From NCBI RefSeq assembly GCF_021390535.1, contig NZ_JAJUXG010000003.1:186001-250000 (forward strand): a stretch of 64,000 nt of DNA, in the 5' to 3' direction. A program made the position numbers and the translations under genes. The notes beneath the pieces are model-generated. The model was not told the DNA's origin. It saw nothing but the letters and a program-made list of their open reading frames with translations, and ran no database searches. Origin of the DNA: Dyadobacter sp. CY312 (lineage in GTDB: Bacteria > Bacteroidota > Bacteroidia > Cytophagales > Spirosomataceae). Every line of letters begins with the position of its first letter. Position 1 is the stretch's first letter. Shown here one piece after another: positions 8,781 to 18,611 of this stretch.

Positions 8781-10043
8781 TCAATCAATTCTCAGCGCTT
8801 TGCGTACTTTATCAAAGTGAGCATTCCCATATTCCAGCCGCTCAAACTCAGCCAAATTCTCCGATACCACTTCTTTGAATTTCTTTTTGTCTTCGAATTT
8901 TTCGCCTTTGTGCTTTTGGTAAATTTCCATAGCCTGATTAGCGTCGCCTGTCAAAAGATAGTAATTGGCCAGGTTGCCCAACAGATGCAAATTCTCCGGA
9001 TTTTTACCCAAACCAGTTGTCAGATTTTTTTTAGCCTCCGCAAACTGACCAACACACAGTTGGTTATAAGCCAGACCATTATACACCTGCCAAGAATTCT
9101 CTCCCAATTGCAACAGTTCCTGATAAGAAGTCACCGCTCCTTTGTAATCCTTTGTGATGGCCTGACCTCTCACCAATTGCCAAATATCCTTCACCTTTTG
9201 ACCTTTGCGAACAGTCGTCGAAAATCCCTCCTGATCCGAACACAATTTGATGTTGCTACGTATCAGATTATCTTTTTCTGACTGTGTCAGATTCAAAAAG
9301 GTCGAAGGTTTGTATTTGCTTTTCACATTGTTTCTGGTACAGTCGCAAATTTTTTCAGCTTCACTGTCGCGGATACTAAACTTGCTCAAACAATCATTGT
9401 ACAACGATTCCGTACTTTTAGAAGACCAAACATCGCTATATTCCGCCACGGATACGATCGCCACCACATCCACTGAAACAGCTACACCCTCGGTTACCGA
9501 AGGATTTCGAAGACACAAAAACAAATCATCTTTAACAATAGGGATTTGGAAAACCCCATTCCGGCTGTTTTGAGCCGTTCCTTCTCTATAAAAGGTGGGA
9601 ACATCCTCGGAATACATGCCTAACAGATCCTTCTCCTCAAATTGTTTCAGGCCTTTCGCATCCGTGAGATATACATCAACAACACCGCTGCCAGTAGGTT
9701 TCACAAGTTGGCTCACCACATTGGTCACCACACCAGCTTTAATCACATTGAGCGCACCATTGGCAATCAACTTCGCTATCTGAATTTCCAATCCCGACCC
9801 GGTGAGTTTAGTGCTGGCATCGTTGGTTTTAACCGTGGAAAATGAATAAGACCAGGAAACGGTATTCGCAGGCAATTTAAGCGGTATGACAATCCGACTC
9901 TTTCCGCCCAGCCTTGCTTTGCTATTGAGATAAATCGTCTGAGATTTTATAAGTCCTTTTTCTTTCAAAACCATCGTCGTCGACTGGGCTTGCAAACAAA
10001 AGGCGTTCAAAAACAGGAGAGCAGCTAATATAATTTTATTCAT
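8781..10043 (-). CDS. Secreted TPR-containing protein of unknown function
   Basis: A 420-residue protein with a signal peptide (LAALLFLNAFCLQAQ). The first ~200 residues contain a beta-rich region with no family I recognise; the middle has a Cys-containing segment (YNDCLSKF, KICDCTRNNVK, KLCSDQEGF) that may bear disulfides. Residues about 290-400 carry TPR-like helices (AVTSYQELLQLGENSWQVYN, PENLHLLGNLANYYLLTGD). TPR domains mediate protein contacts, so a periplasmic scaffold role is possible. It stands alone between minus-strand genes with no clear operon partner. Confidence 0.7.
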   Translation of the reverse strand: MNKIILAALLFLNAFCLQAQSTTMVLKEKGLIKSQTIYLNSKARLGGKSRIVIPLKLPANTVSWSYSFSTVKTNDASTKLTGSGLEIQIAKLIANGALNVIKAGVVTNVVSQLVKPTGSGVVDVYLTDAKGLKQFEEKDLLGMYSEDVPTFYREGTAQNSRNGVFQIPIVKDDLFLCLRNPSVTEGVAVSVDVVAIVSVAEYSDVWSSKSTESLYNDCLSKFSIRDSEAEKICDCTRNNVKSKYKPSTFLNLTQSEKDNLIRSNIKLCSDQEGFSTTVRKGQKVKDIWQLVRGQAITKDYKGAVTSYQELLQLGENSWQVYNGLAYNQLCVGQFAEAKKNLTTGLGKNPENLHLLGNLANYYLLTGDANQAMEIYQKHKGEKFEDKKKFKEVVSENLAEFERLEYGNAHFDKVRKALRID

Positions 10044-10323
10044 TGGGCACCTTATTACCAGAAACTTACGATATGTTTCCGAAAGAGAAAACAGCTAAAA
10101 TCATTAAGACAATACTTAAACTGCTGCAAATCTCGAAAATTAAGGTTTCATATCCGCCGCTACACAAAGTTTTAAGCAATTTGATTTTCACTTCCAGCTA
10201 GTTGCAATCTTCTTATGGCAAGGCCAGATATTCAAATATCGTCCATAAACAGAAAAGTAGATGGCGAACAAGTTCATTTGCTCACCATCCGCTCAACACA
10301 TTATTGCATTTTCAAAAAACTCC

Positions 10324-11271
10324 TCAACCAATCATCTTCATCAGATTTTTATAACCTGTTTCTACATTTTCCATCGATGGAGCCATGTCCTGCTCAACGA
10401 AGAAATATTGCAAACCGGCGATTTTGGCTGCTTCGAAAATACGTTTGAACTCCACTACCCCATTGCCCACTTCGGTAATGGTTTGCAAATCGCTTTTGAT
10501 GTCTTTGGCATGCCACAAAGGGAAACGACCCGGATGTTCTTTGAAAAGCGCCACAGGATCTTTACCTGCTTTGGTTGCCCACGCAAGGTCAAGTTCCATT
10601 TTTACAAGATCCTTGTCTGTTTGTGACAGCACAAGTTCATAAGGTGTTTTGCCACCTTCAACTGCATCGAATTCTGTGGCGTGGTTGTGATATGCAAAAC
10701 CGACCCCTGCTTTTTTCGCAGCCTCACCTGTTTTTTGAAAAACCTCAATTGAATTTTTGATCTCTTCCAAATTGGAAACCGGCGTACTTGCACATACCAG
10801 ATAGCTCAATTCCGCTTCGGCAGCATCATCTACCAGTTGCTGATAATTGTCTCTCAGATTAAGGAGATTAGGCATTTTTGGTATTTCGATCGGTTTGCCA
10901 TCTGCTCCCTTTGGCATTTTATCAGGAGGTGGCATTTTGAAAGGTGCACCCATCGCATGATGCGCACGCCACTTCAAACCAACACTTTCCACCAGCTTTT
11001 TAAATTCTTTTGGTTTGTATCCGTAATAACCGCCACGTGTACTAAAAGCCGATTCCACTTCCTTATATCCAATGGCTGCAATCTTTTTAAGCGTTCCTTC
11101 CGGATCTTCGTTCATGGGTTTAAAAACCGTGAATAACTGAATCCCCACCGGCCATGAAGCCGCCGCTTCACCGAACAAACCTGATGCCTTTGATATACCT
11201 GGCAAAAAAAGCCCACCTGCCAAAACTGCTCCGGCCTGTTTCAAAAAATGTCTTCTGCCTGTGCTCATCAT
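10324..11271 (-). CDS. Sugar phosphate isomerase/epimerase-like TIM-barrel protein, exported
   Basis: A 315-residue member of the xylose-isomerase-like TIM barrel superfamily (AP endonuclease 2 fold). The N-terminus has a twin-arginine-type signal (GRRHFLKQAG then hydrophobic VLAGGLFLPG), so periplasmic or lipid-linked placement is expected. Barrel motifs visible are IGYKEVES, YHNHATEF, MELDLAWATKAG, LWHAKDIK and FVEQDMAP; the E, D, H residues in these motifs typically bind a divalent metal. Its start is 30 bp downstream of the PQQ-type dehydrogenase stop, so co-transcription is likely. Family members isomerise or epimerise keto-sugars or inositols; the substrate here is unknown. Confidence 0.85.
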   Translation of the reverse strand: MMSTGRRHFLKQAGAVLAGGLFLPGISKASGLFGEAAASWPVGIQLFTVFKPMNEDPEGTLKKIAAIGYKEVESAFSTRGGYYGYKPKEFKKLVESVGLKWRAHHAMGAPFKMPPPDKMPKGADGKPIEIPKMPNLLNLRDNYQQLVDDAAEAELSYLVCASTPVSNLEEIKNSIEVFQKTGEAAKKAGVGFAYHNHATEFDAVEGGKTPYELVLSQTDKDLVKMELDLAWATKAGKDPVALFKEHPGRFPLWHAKDIKSDLQTITEVGNGVVEFKRIFEAAKIAGLQYFFVEQDMAPSMENVETGYKNLMKMIG

Positions 11272-11301
11272 GTGATTTATAATTAGGTTAAATGGTCACT
11301 C

Positions 11302-14136
11302 TTATTGAATAAACTTAATTTTAGAAAACGACATCAATGGTTGAATTTCCTTTGCTTTGGCATTTTTGAAAACAAAATACAGATCGTGTTTTCCAGTAGT
11401 CTCTTTGATTTGAAGAACAACTGGTGGCCTTGCGAAACGGCTGCGAGGTTTTGGTGCTTCACCTGGTTTAGCGTTTTTCTTTTCGCTTTCCAATTCTGCC
11501 ATCATTTTGGCAATGTCAATTGGTGGCGCTACCTCTACCTGCTTCTCTCCGATCAACGTGCCCGTAGGCGAGTCAAGCCTTATTTCAATTGTTCCTCCGA
11601 CACTTCCCTCTCTCGTTTCTGCTGACGCATTCAGCTGGATTTGAGAGATCGTGGCAAGGTCAATCTTTTGAAAACCTATATAACTATTCGTATAGGGAAC
11701 CACGCAGAATCCTAACCCGGCTACGCCCAACGCTTTTCTTTCCACACCTTTTGCAATCGGAGCCTCAGCACCGTTCACCTCCGGACTGCGTAGAACGATC
11801 AGCTCTTCGGATGTTTGTGCAGGAATAGCCTTGCTCCCACTCACCGCACGATCTGTGAAAGCAGCCCGTATCAAAACAGACCCGTTTCCATTATCACCTT
11901 TGGGAATAACCGGGGTAAACTCTCCTTTTACAGGCAGGGAACTCAACGTTTTGTCGGTACTGTGCAGGATGTATTTTACAATTACTTCCGCATCGGCAAC
12001 AGGAAGGGACGGATGCGCAGCCATGGCAACTTCGCCCCAAACACCCGAACCACCTTTTAAAACTTTTTGCACAAGCAGATCCAGTGCACCAGCCTGTCCT
12101 TTGTATTTATTGGAAACCTCTGCGAATGAAGGCCCGACAGATTTTGTATTGGGCTGATGACAAACTTTGCAATCGCTTTTGCTCATCAAAATTTGGGCGA
12201 CGGCGAATTGTGTAGAAGCATCTACACTACGCTGGCTTTGAACAACTTCGGCATAATCGAAACCCTCGGAAGTATAGTCAATACTAACAGCAACCTGTTC
12301 CGGTTTGATCTTGCCATCAGCCAGACTTCCGTCTTCTTTGTCAGCAACGGCTATGGTATACTCAATCGGTTTCTCAGCAAAAAAGAAGGTTTTGTTTCCT
12401 GCCAGATTTACAGAAACCAGCGGTGGTTCGTTGCCAGCTACGATTTTCAATGATTGCGTATTACTCGCTCCTTTCGAATCCGTAACGGTAAGCATGGCAG
12501 TGTAAACACCTGGTTTGGCAAAATTAGCCACCGCATTTGCTGTCGCGAAACTTTGCGGGGCTACGCCCGGTGCTGTTATTTTCCAGCTGTATTTCAAAGC
12601 ATCACCATCAAAATCCTTTGTTCCGGCAGAAGATAAGTTCGCTTTAAATGGAACAGTTCCACCTTTTTTGTCAGTAGCTACCTGCACTATTGGTTTACGG
12701 TTTCCTCCGTTGTATTCGATTCTGATCAAACGGGAATTGTCGCTTTTACGGAACCAGTTACTGCCATATTCCAGAATGTATAAATCTCCATCAGGACCGA
12801 ATTTGATATCAATCGGCTGAACCGGGTGATAATCCGGCAATACGCGCTCCATGGATTCGTAATCACCATTTTCTTTCATCGAAATGGCCATGATCCAGCC
12901 TCGTGAGAAATCGGCGACTATCCATTTGTTTTCGTAATAGGCAGGCCATGCACGTTTGGGATTTTTGAAATCGGCCTTGTGATAAATTGGTCCGCCCGTT
13001 GCACTTCTTGAACCTGATCCAACCAGCGGGAATTTCTCCGAAACGCCATAAGGATAGTAGATGAAAGTTGGCTCGGTTGGAAAGAGCTTTTCCAAACCGG
13101 TATTGTTCGGCGAGTTGTTAATCAGATTTTTAGGATCTTTTTTCGCCAGCGGTTTATTGGTACCATAGTCAAATACAGGAAACGCCTGATCGTCGGCAAC
13201 AAACCATGGCCAGCCAAAATTTCCCGGTTTCCGAGCCTGATTCAGTTCGTCGTAACCTCTTGGCCCGATTTCAGAATCTTCACCGGCATCGGGACCTACC
13301 TCACCCCAATAAATAAAACCTGTTTTGCTATCAACCGAAATTCTCCATGGGTTACGATGCCCCATAGAGTAAATTTCTGGTCTGGTTTTCGCTGTTCCTT
13401 TTGGATAAAGATTGCCTTCCGGAATGGTGTAACTTCCGTCAGCTTCCGGGTGAATGCGAAGAATTTTCCCTCTCAAATCATTGGTGTTTCCGGCATGTCC
13501 CTGGTCATCCCAGCTTGCCCGCCCTGGCCTTTCGTCCGTTTGTGCCGCCTGCTGGTTTCCTGTATTGTTACCGACAGTCAGTAAAAGATTTCCGGCTTTA
13601 TCCCAGGTCATTCCACCGCCGGTATGGCAGCAAACTTCCCGTTGCGTTTCAACTTCGATTACGTCTTTTTTAGATGATTCCACCAATTGATCATCAATCA
13701 GATCCCAGCGCGAAAGAATGTGTTTTTTCTCCGTCGGGTGTGCATAGTAAAGATAAATCCAGTGATTTTTCTCAAAATTCGGATCGAATGTCATGCCCAT
13801 TAAACCTTCTTCCGCTTCCCTCACCACGCCTTCCGCACTGGTGTATTTGGTGTTCACCGGTATGGTAGCAATCAAGTCGGTGGTTTTGGTGGACGGATTG
13901 TATTTTTTCAAAGCTCCCTTTCTCTCGGCAATGTAAGCGGTTCCATCTCTGAGCACTTCAAAAACCATCGGTTCATCCAGATTGTCGGCCACTACAACAG
14001 GTGTGAAACGGCTCTCATCCGGTCTGGACGGTTTATCCTGAATGGTAAAGGCAGCCAAAAATCCTGCTACCAGAAATTTGGCAGAAAAAAGTACGGTACG
14101 CATGGTTTTGGGACTTCTGGTAGTCTTATGAATCAT
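11302..14136 (-). CDS. PQQ-type sugar dehydrogenase fused to PKD, cytochrome c and CBM6-like modules
   Basis: A 944-residue modular protein. After a short membrane/signal segment (VLFSAKFLVAGFLAAF), residues about 45-470 form a soluble glucose/sorbosone dehydrogenase-like beta propeller (AEEGLMGMTFDPNF, RGKILRIHPEADG, MGHRNPWRIS, LYILEYGSNWF). A PKD domain follows at about 480-570, then a cytochrome c module with the haem site CKVCH at residues 656-660 and a distal AMAAHPSLP segment. The C-terminus (about 780-944) resembles a carbohydrate-binding CBM6-like module. Expected to oxidise a sugar in the periplasm and pass electrons through its own haem. An internal ATG at 14103 is an alternative start just before the signal segment. 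Located downstream of the TonB receptor. Confidence 0.87.
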   Translation of the reverse strand: MIHKTTRSPKTMRTVLFSAKFLVAGFLAAFTIQDKPSRPDESRFTPVVVADNLDEPMVFEVLRDGTAYIAERKGALKKYNPSTKTTDLIATIPVNTKYTSAEGVVREAEEGLMGMTFDPNFEKNHWIYLYYAHPTEKKHILSRWDLIDDQLVESSKKDVIEVETQREVCCHTGGGMTWDKAGNLLLTVGNNTGNQQAAQTDERPGRASWDDQGHAGNTNDLRGKILRIHPEADGSYTIPEGNLYPKGTAKTRPEIYSMGHRNPWRISVDSKTGFIYWGEVGPDAGEDSEIGPRGYDELNQARKPGNFGWPWFVADDQAFPVFDYGTNKPLAKKDPKNLINNSPNNTGLEKLFPTEPTFIYYPYGVSEKFPLVGSGSRSATGGPIYHKADFKNPKRAWPAYYENKWIVADFSRGWIMAISMKENGDYESMERVLPDYHPVQPIDIKFGPDGDLYILEYGSNWFRKSDNSRLIRIEYNGGNRKPIVQVATDKKGGTVPFKANLSSAGTKDFDGDALKYSWKITAPGVAPQSFATANAVANFAKPGVYTAMLTVTDSKGASNTQSLKIVAGNEPPLVSVNLAGNKTFFFAEKPIEYTIAVADKEDGSLADGKIKPEQVAVSIDYTSEGFDYAEVVQSQRSVDASTQFAVAQILMSKSDCKVCHQPNTKSVGPSFAEVSNKYKGQAGALDLLVQKVLKGGSGVWGEVAMAAHPSLPVADAEVIVKYILHSTDKTLSSLPVKGEFTPVIPKGDNGNGSVLIRAAFTDRAVSGSKAIPAQTSEELIVLRSPEVNGAEAPIAKGVERKALGVAGLGFCVVPYTNSYIGFQKIDLATISQIQLNASAETREGSVGGTIEIRLDSPTGTLIGEKQVEVAPPIDIAKMMAELESEKKNAKPGEAPKPRSRFARPPVVLQIKETTGKHDLYFVFKNAKAKEIQPLMSFSKIKFIQ

Positions 14137-14200
14137 ATACAGTCGGGGTTAATATTTGCATGAATGTAAGAATATATCGAGAAAAAATTGCCGTATAAAA

Positions 14201-14230
14201 AGAGTCGCCGGACAATATCGTCCGGCTCTC
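14201..14230 (-). terminator. Terminator after the TonB receptor gene
   Basis: The arms GCCGGA and TCCGGC, extended by AGAG/CTCT, form a compact hairpin. On the minus strand it is followed by a T-run, 20 bp after the receptor stop at 14250. It separates the receptor from the dehydrogenase, although read-through cannot be excluded. Confidence 0.65.
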
Positions 14231-14249
14231 TTTTCTTCATCCATCAGTA

Positions 14250-17153
14250 TTAAAATTCGAAAGCCAGCGATAGCCAGAAGCTCCTTGGAAGTAAGGCTCT
14301 TCCGGGCATCAATGTGCCCTTTTCAACAGTTGAAAAATTCCTGAACTGATCGCCGCGCACGTCTCCCTCTGTGAGTACTCTCGCGTTCAGCAGGTTATCA
14401 ACCCAAAATCTTGCACTCAGATTTTTAGTAAAACTATAACCTGCCCCACCTTTCAACAACGAGTAAGCAGGCAGACTGTAACTGTCACTAGGGGCCGTGA
14501 ACCGGCTTCCTATGTAACTTCCCGCCAGATAGATATTGAATTTCTTGTAATCATAAGTTGCCGACAACTCGGTGTTCAGGACAGGAACACGTTCTGTTCT
14601 TTTTCCTGTGAAACTGAATGTTGTATCACCCAAAATGGCCACGATAGCGGAGTTGGTATTGGTGCTTGCAGAATAGTCGGTGTATTTAGAATCCTGAACT
14701 GTGCCGGTTAAACGCAGATTGAGCGACTTGCTGACTTTGTAAGATGCCTCAAATTCCGCACTGTAAGTTCTCGTTGAGCCAAATGCCAGTAATACCTGGT
14801 TTCCTGACGAAATTGTTGGCACGGTGATTGAAAGCGAAACATTCTTGATTGCAGAATAACTGGCCGACGCAAAAAGAGAGAAATCATTTTTCGCATATTT
14901 AAAACCAACTTCACCCAGATATACAGGACGTTTTTTGATTCTGTCCGGGTTGTAAGCTGTTGCGTTGTAATCTGCGATATTCGGAGCGTTGTATGCTCTT
15001 GTAGCTCTGGCAAACAATGCAGCTTCATTATTGATCTTGTAGTTTAAGCCAGCTGTTGCCGACCAGTTCGTAACGTTTTCCGAATAGTTGGTGTAATCAG
15101 CAATCACCAAAGTGGAAGCTTTTGAATAATCTGGAGTGCCATCGGCCTTGAACGCATAAAACGGACGTTTTCCATCTACGTTCTGGTTGTCGAGCCGTGC
15201 TCCCAAATCCAGCCTCCATTTTGCATTCAGGGTAATTTCGTCTGATACATAAGCAGATAAGGTTCTCGAATCGCCAATCACGGTTGCCAGTGTAAGTGGT
15301 GTGATCTGCGCAGCGGTTGGCGAAGTGATCAGCCTTCTTGGTCTCTCCTTGAACTCCTGTAAGTAGCCGAAATTGTAGTTAGGACCGTCGTTGCGATTGT
15401 ACTGGTGAATTCCTGCTCCCACCAAAAAAGAATGGTTGCCAAAAGTCTTTTTCAAGTCAAGATAATTCACGATCTGAACATCTTCCAGCTGCTGCGTAAC
15501 ACCGGTCACATTCACAAGTCTGTCACCCGCTTTCAAAGAAGCCGCAGTTCCGTCCAGATAATAATATTGCGTGGTGCCGTTATAAGCTACATTATTGGCA
15601 GGGATTCCAGCCGTTACGTTCATATTGGTATGCTGGTAACGGAAGTTGTTATTGAACTCCCAACCCTGATCTGTTGTGTAATTAAACTGAAAACCGCCCG
15701 CGCCTTGTTTTGTATGTATTCCATCAGACATGTCATAATCTCTTTTGACACCGTCGGCGCTGGTATAACTGAATTTGGTATCAACGGTTGCCAGCGACTG
15801 GTTCACCATATCAAAAGAATTGGATTTGGTGGGCTTTCCTGTTCCATCGTACGGATAGAAGCTGGTTAGCATCCATTGCACTTTGTCATTGAGATATTTT
15901 CCGTAAACACGAACAAAACCTTTCTGATTTTTGAAGTTGTAGGTCATATTTCCTTTAAGCTGCCCACCCTGGTTGGCTGTATACCCGGGAGAAACTATTC
16001 CCTTATCCGTACGATAAAAACCACCAATATTGTAACGGATATTGCTATTCACTTTTCCACCCACATTTCCATCGAGACGATACAAACCCTGAGATAAACC
16101 GGTGGTAGCTTTGAACTTGCCATAGGTTTTTTCCGCACCTGTATAACTCAGATTGTTAATAACCGCGCCAGGTGTGTTGGCCATCACAATCGATGCATTT
16201 CCGCCTCTTACCGCTTCAATATTCTTAATCGTAAGATCCGTTTTATAGTATTGGTCAACAGACGGGAGCGAATTGTAACCTGTTGGCAAAACCGGCAACC
16301 CATCTTCCATAATTCCAAGAAAAATGTATCCTCCCTGCTGTGGAAAACCCCTTACCCACACATTACCCGGACCATCTCCACCCGTACTTTCCACAGTCAA
16401 ACCCGGAATCGCTTTAAGCAAATCTGTACTATTCAGAGGTGCTCTTGTCTGAATATCTTTATTATTGATAGTTGTAATAGCAACGCTGCTTTCGATCTTC
16501 TTCTTCGGATTTCCACCGGTTACAATAATTTCCTGTAACTGAAGAATGTCGTCCTTCATTTCAACATCAACCTGCAAATCGCCTCCCGCAACCTGAATTT
16601 CCTTTTTTACAGCTGTAAAACCGATGCTGGAAACGGTTAGCGTGTAACTTCCGTCGGGAATATCACTGAACGAAAATGCACCGTTCATATCCGTCACTAC
16701 TCCGTTACTTTTATAATTTATAAGGACAGTAACCCCGCCCAATGTTTCACCTTTGCTGTCCTTTATTTTACCTGAGACCGTATGGTTGGGCGCCTTACTC
16801 TTTGAAAGGCTGAGCTCCTGCGCCCCGTCCTTTGACGTGCGACTGATTATGATCAGATTATCACTAACCCGATACGTCAATTCCAGGGGTTTAAGGGTTT
16901 CATCCAGCACTTTATATAGCGGCTGCTGATTTACTTTCAGGTTAATTTTGCGATCACCTCTTATAATTTTTGTGCTGAACACAAACTTTCCGTTGATCTG
17001 TTTTTCAATACTGTGCAGCACATTTTCAACCTCTTTGTTTTCAAGGTTGACACTTATCTTCCGGCTTAATAAAGTCTGAGCATTACCTTCTGTCGCATTG
17101 GCATTACCCAAAATGCAAATGGCAATAATGAACTGATAGAGCGAGATACGCAT
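14250..17153 (-). CDS. TonB-dependent receptor with STN signalling and carboxypeptidase-regulatory-like domains
   Basis: A 967-residue outer-membrane receptor. The ATG at 17153 opens a signal peptide (ISLYQFIIAICILGNANA); an upstream in-frame ATG at 17192 would add 13 residues. An STN domain (about 35-90, KEVENVLHSIEKQINGKFVF) is followed by a CarboxypepD-regulatory-like repeat (HTVSGKIKDSKGETLGGVTV), the plug (PLNSTDLLKAIPGLTVES, VWVRGFPQQGGY) and a 22-strand-type barrel ending in the aromatic residue F. STN domains contact a FecR anti-sigma factor, which fits the fecR and sigma genes just upstream. No SusD gene follows, so a small-molecule or metal-chelate ligand is as likely as an oligosaccharide. 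The ligand is not evident. Confidence 0.93.
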   Translation of the reverse strand: MRISLYQFIIAICILGNANATEGNAQTLLSRKISVNLENKEVENVLHSIEKQINGKFVFSTKIIRGDRKINLKVNQQPLYKVLDETLKPLELTYRVSDNLIIISRTSKDGAQELSLSKSKAPNHTVSGKIKDSKGETLGGVTVLINYKSNGVVTDMNGAFSFSDIPDGSYTLTVSSIGFTAVKKEIQVAGGDLQVDVEMKDDILQLQEIIVTGGNPKKKIESSVAITTINNKDIQTRAPLNSTDLLKAIPGLTVESTGGDGPGNVWVRGFPQQGGYIFLGIMEDGLPVLPTGYNSLPSVDQYYKTDLTIKNIEAVRGGNASIVMANTPGAVINNLSYTGAEKTYGKFKATTGLSQGLYRLDGNVGGKVNSNIRYNIGGFYRTDKGIVSPGYTANQGGQLKGNMTYNFKNQKGFVRVYGKYLNDKVQWMLTSFYPYDGTGKPTKSNSFDMVNQSLATVDTKFSYTSADGVKRDYDMSDGIHTKQGAGGFQFNYTTDQGWEFNNNFRYQHTNMNVTAGIPANNVAYNGTTQYYYLDGTAASLKAGDRLVNVTGVTQQLEDVQIVNYLDLKKTFGNHSFLVGAGIHQYNRNDGPNYNFGYLQEFKERPRRLITSPTAAQITPLTLATVIGDSRTLSAYVSDEITLNAKWRLDLGARLDNQNVDGKRPFYAFKADGTPDYSKASTLVIADYTNYSENVTNWSATAGLNYKINNEAALFARATRAYNAPNIADYNATAYNPDRIKKRPVYLGEVGFKYAKNDFSLFASASYSAIKNVSLSITVPTISSGNQVLLAFGSTRTYSAEFEASYKVSKSLNLRLTGTVQDSKYTDYSASTNTNSAIVAILGDTTFSFTGKRTERVPVLNTELSATYDYKKFNIYLAGSYIGSRFTAPSDSYSLPAYSLLKGGAGYSFTKNLSARFWVDNLLNARVLTEGDVRGDQFRNFSTVEKGTLMPGRALLPRSFWLSLAFEF

Positions 17154-17231
17154 GGCTCTTAGGATAACTTGAAAAATACACGCTTCTTTCATACATTTGA
17201 AATGTTTTATTTAGATAAGATTAGGTAAAAC

Positions 17232-17291
17232 AATCCCCTGCATCCTTTTTTGAAGGATGTTGCGTTTGTTCGGAAAGCAAAGTAGGGGATT
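17232..17291 (-). promoter_or_regulatory. Structured leader between fecR and the TonB receptor
   Basis: The 239-bp gap between fecR and the receptor contains nested inverted repeats: an outer AATCCCCT/AGGGGATT pair (17232-17239 and 17284-17291) and an inner CATCCTT/AAGGATG hairpin (17241-17247 and 17253-17259). This could be an attenuator or an RNA stabiliser that sets receptor level relative to the regulators. Function is inference. Confidence 0.4.
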
Positions 17292-17392
17292 CAACGAGGG
17301 TCGGAAATGTTGGTAGCATTATCCGACTCTTTTTTTAGATTGTAATTCGTTTTTACATATTTTTTGAGATAGGGTTAATAGAAAATTTAAAC

Positions 17393-18502
17393 TTAATTTT
17401 TGCAACCTCTACTATATACGACGATCTTCCCGTCCAGCATTTCGTAGCTTGCTTCAATCACTTCACAAATAATATCCAGCTTTTCAAATAAGGATTGGTG
17501 TTCCAAAGACGCGGTCACCGGACAGTCGCCAAGCAGCTCCTTATCAAAAATAATATCGACCTGATAAGCCTCTTTGAGCTCACTGAGAACCTGAGACGCA
17601 GGAACATTGGTGAAATTGAAAGATGATTCCTCGCCGGGAACAATTTCGGGACGGTCACTGATTGTTTTCAGCATATTGGCAGTTTCCTTTTCGTAAACGA
17701 CTTTCTGATTGGCCGTGATCACCATTCCTTTTGTTTTCAGCGCATTTTGATCTTTTACTTCCGAGAAGTCTGTCTGCCGGAAAACGGAAACCTTCCCTTC
17801 TTTCACTTCAACTGTGGTTTTGTTAGCAGCATTCCTGGCATTTATAGTAAAACTGGTTCCAAGTACCTTGGTTACCAACTGATTTGCATAAACAAGAAAC
17901 GGACGTTTAGGATCTTTGGAGACGTCAAAAGTGGCTTCTCCGGAGAGATATACCACCCGTTTTTCAGACAGAAATTGTTCAGGAAAGCTGATCTTGGAAT
18001 ACGGCGTCAAAATTATTTTACTCCCATCGGGAAGCGTAATCGCTTTATTCTTTTTCGAATCATTTCTTTCCTCCCGAAGTTGTTTTGTTACCGTCAGCCT
18101 TTCATAATCACTTTTACCAGATTGATTACTTTGGTAAAGCCAGCCAAGACTTAAACAAAGAATGATGGACGCGGCGGCCCAAAACAGGGAGTTCCTTTTA
18201 AAGATATTCTTTTTCAAAACCTGAACCGGCACCGCATCCTCCGACAATTTTGTCAGGCGGACCTTGCTCAGCAATTCCTGGATTTCCACATCGATCTCTG
18301 AATCATTGATGTCGCTGTTGTAATGGCGGTACACACTTTTGAGCAGTACTTTTGCCTGCAAAATATCGTTTTGCAGCAGCGGGTTTTCGTTGATGAAGGA
18401 TTGCCAGAATGCTGATTCAGACTGATGCTCATGGCGAACCCATTTCTGAAAACGGGCATCCAGGACAAAATCTTCCAGACTGTATTCTTTGTATTGATTC
18501 AT
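17393..18502 (-). CDS. FecR family anti-sigma factor
   Basis: A 369-residue inner-membrane regulator. The start was set at the ATG at 18502 (MNQYKEYSLEDF) because the longer frame back to 18784 runs through the sigma factor gene and gives low-complexity sequence. The N-terminal ~100 residues are the cytoplasmic sigma-binding part, one membrane segment lies near 104-122 (WAAASIILCLSLGWLY), then the FecR domain (ITLPDGSKIILTPYS, GEATFDVSKDPKRPF, VLGTSFTINA, VEVKEGKVSVF) and a C-terminal DUF4974-like region that probably contacts the receptor STN domain. It overlaps no other real gene and follows the sigma gene by 109 bp. Confidence 0.92.
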   Translation of the reverse strand: MNQYKEYSLEDFVLDARFQKWVRHEHQSESAFWQSFINENPLLQNDILQAKVLLKSVYRHYNSDINDSEIDVEIQELLSKVRLTKLSEDAVPVQVLKKNIFKRNSLFWAAASIILCLSLGWLYQSNQSGKSDYERLTVTKQLREERNDSKKNKAITLPDGSKIILTPYSKISFPEQFLSEKRVVYLSGEATFDVSKDPKRPFLVYANQLVTKVLGTSFTINARNAANKTTVEVKEGKVSVFRQTDFSEVKDQNALKTKGMVITANQKVVYEKETANMLKTISDRPEIVPGEESSFNFTNVPASQVLSELKEAYQVDIIFDKELLGDCPVTASLEHQSLFEKLDIICEVIEASYEMLDGKIVVYSRGCKN

Positions 18503-18611
18503 GTTATTATTGGCTTCTACATATACATAGGCAGCCACTAACATGAAATAATCAAAATATTTCACTTTTTTCTTAAAAACTTCAAAAAGTGCTCTTTCGG
18601 GCTTTTTAAAG

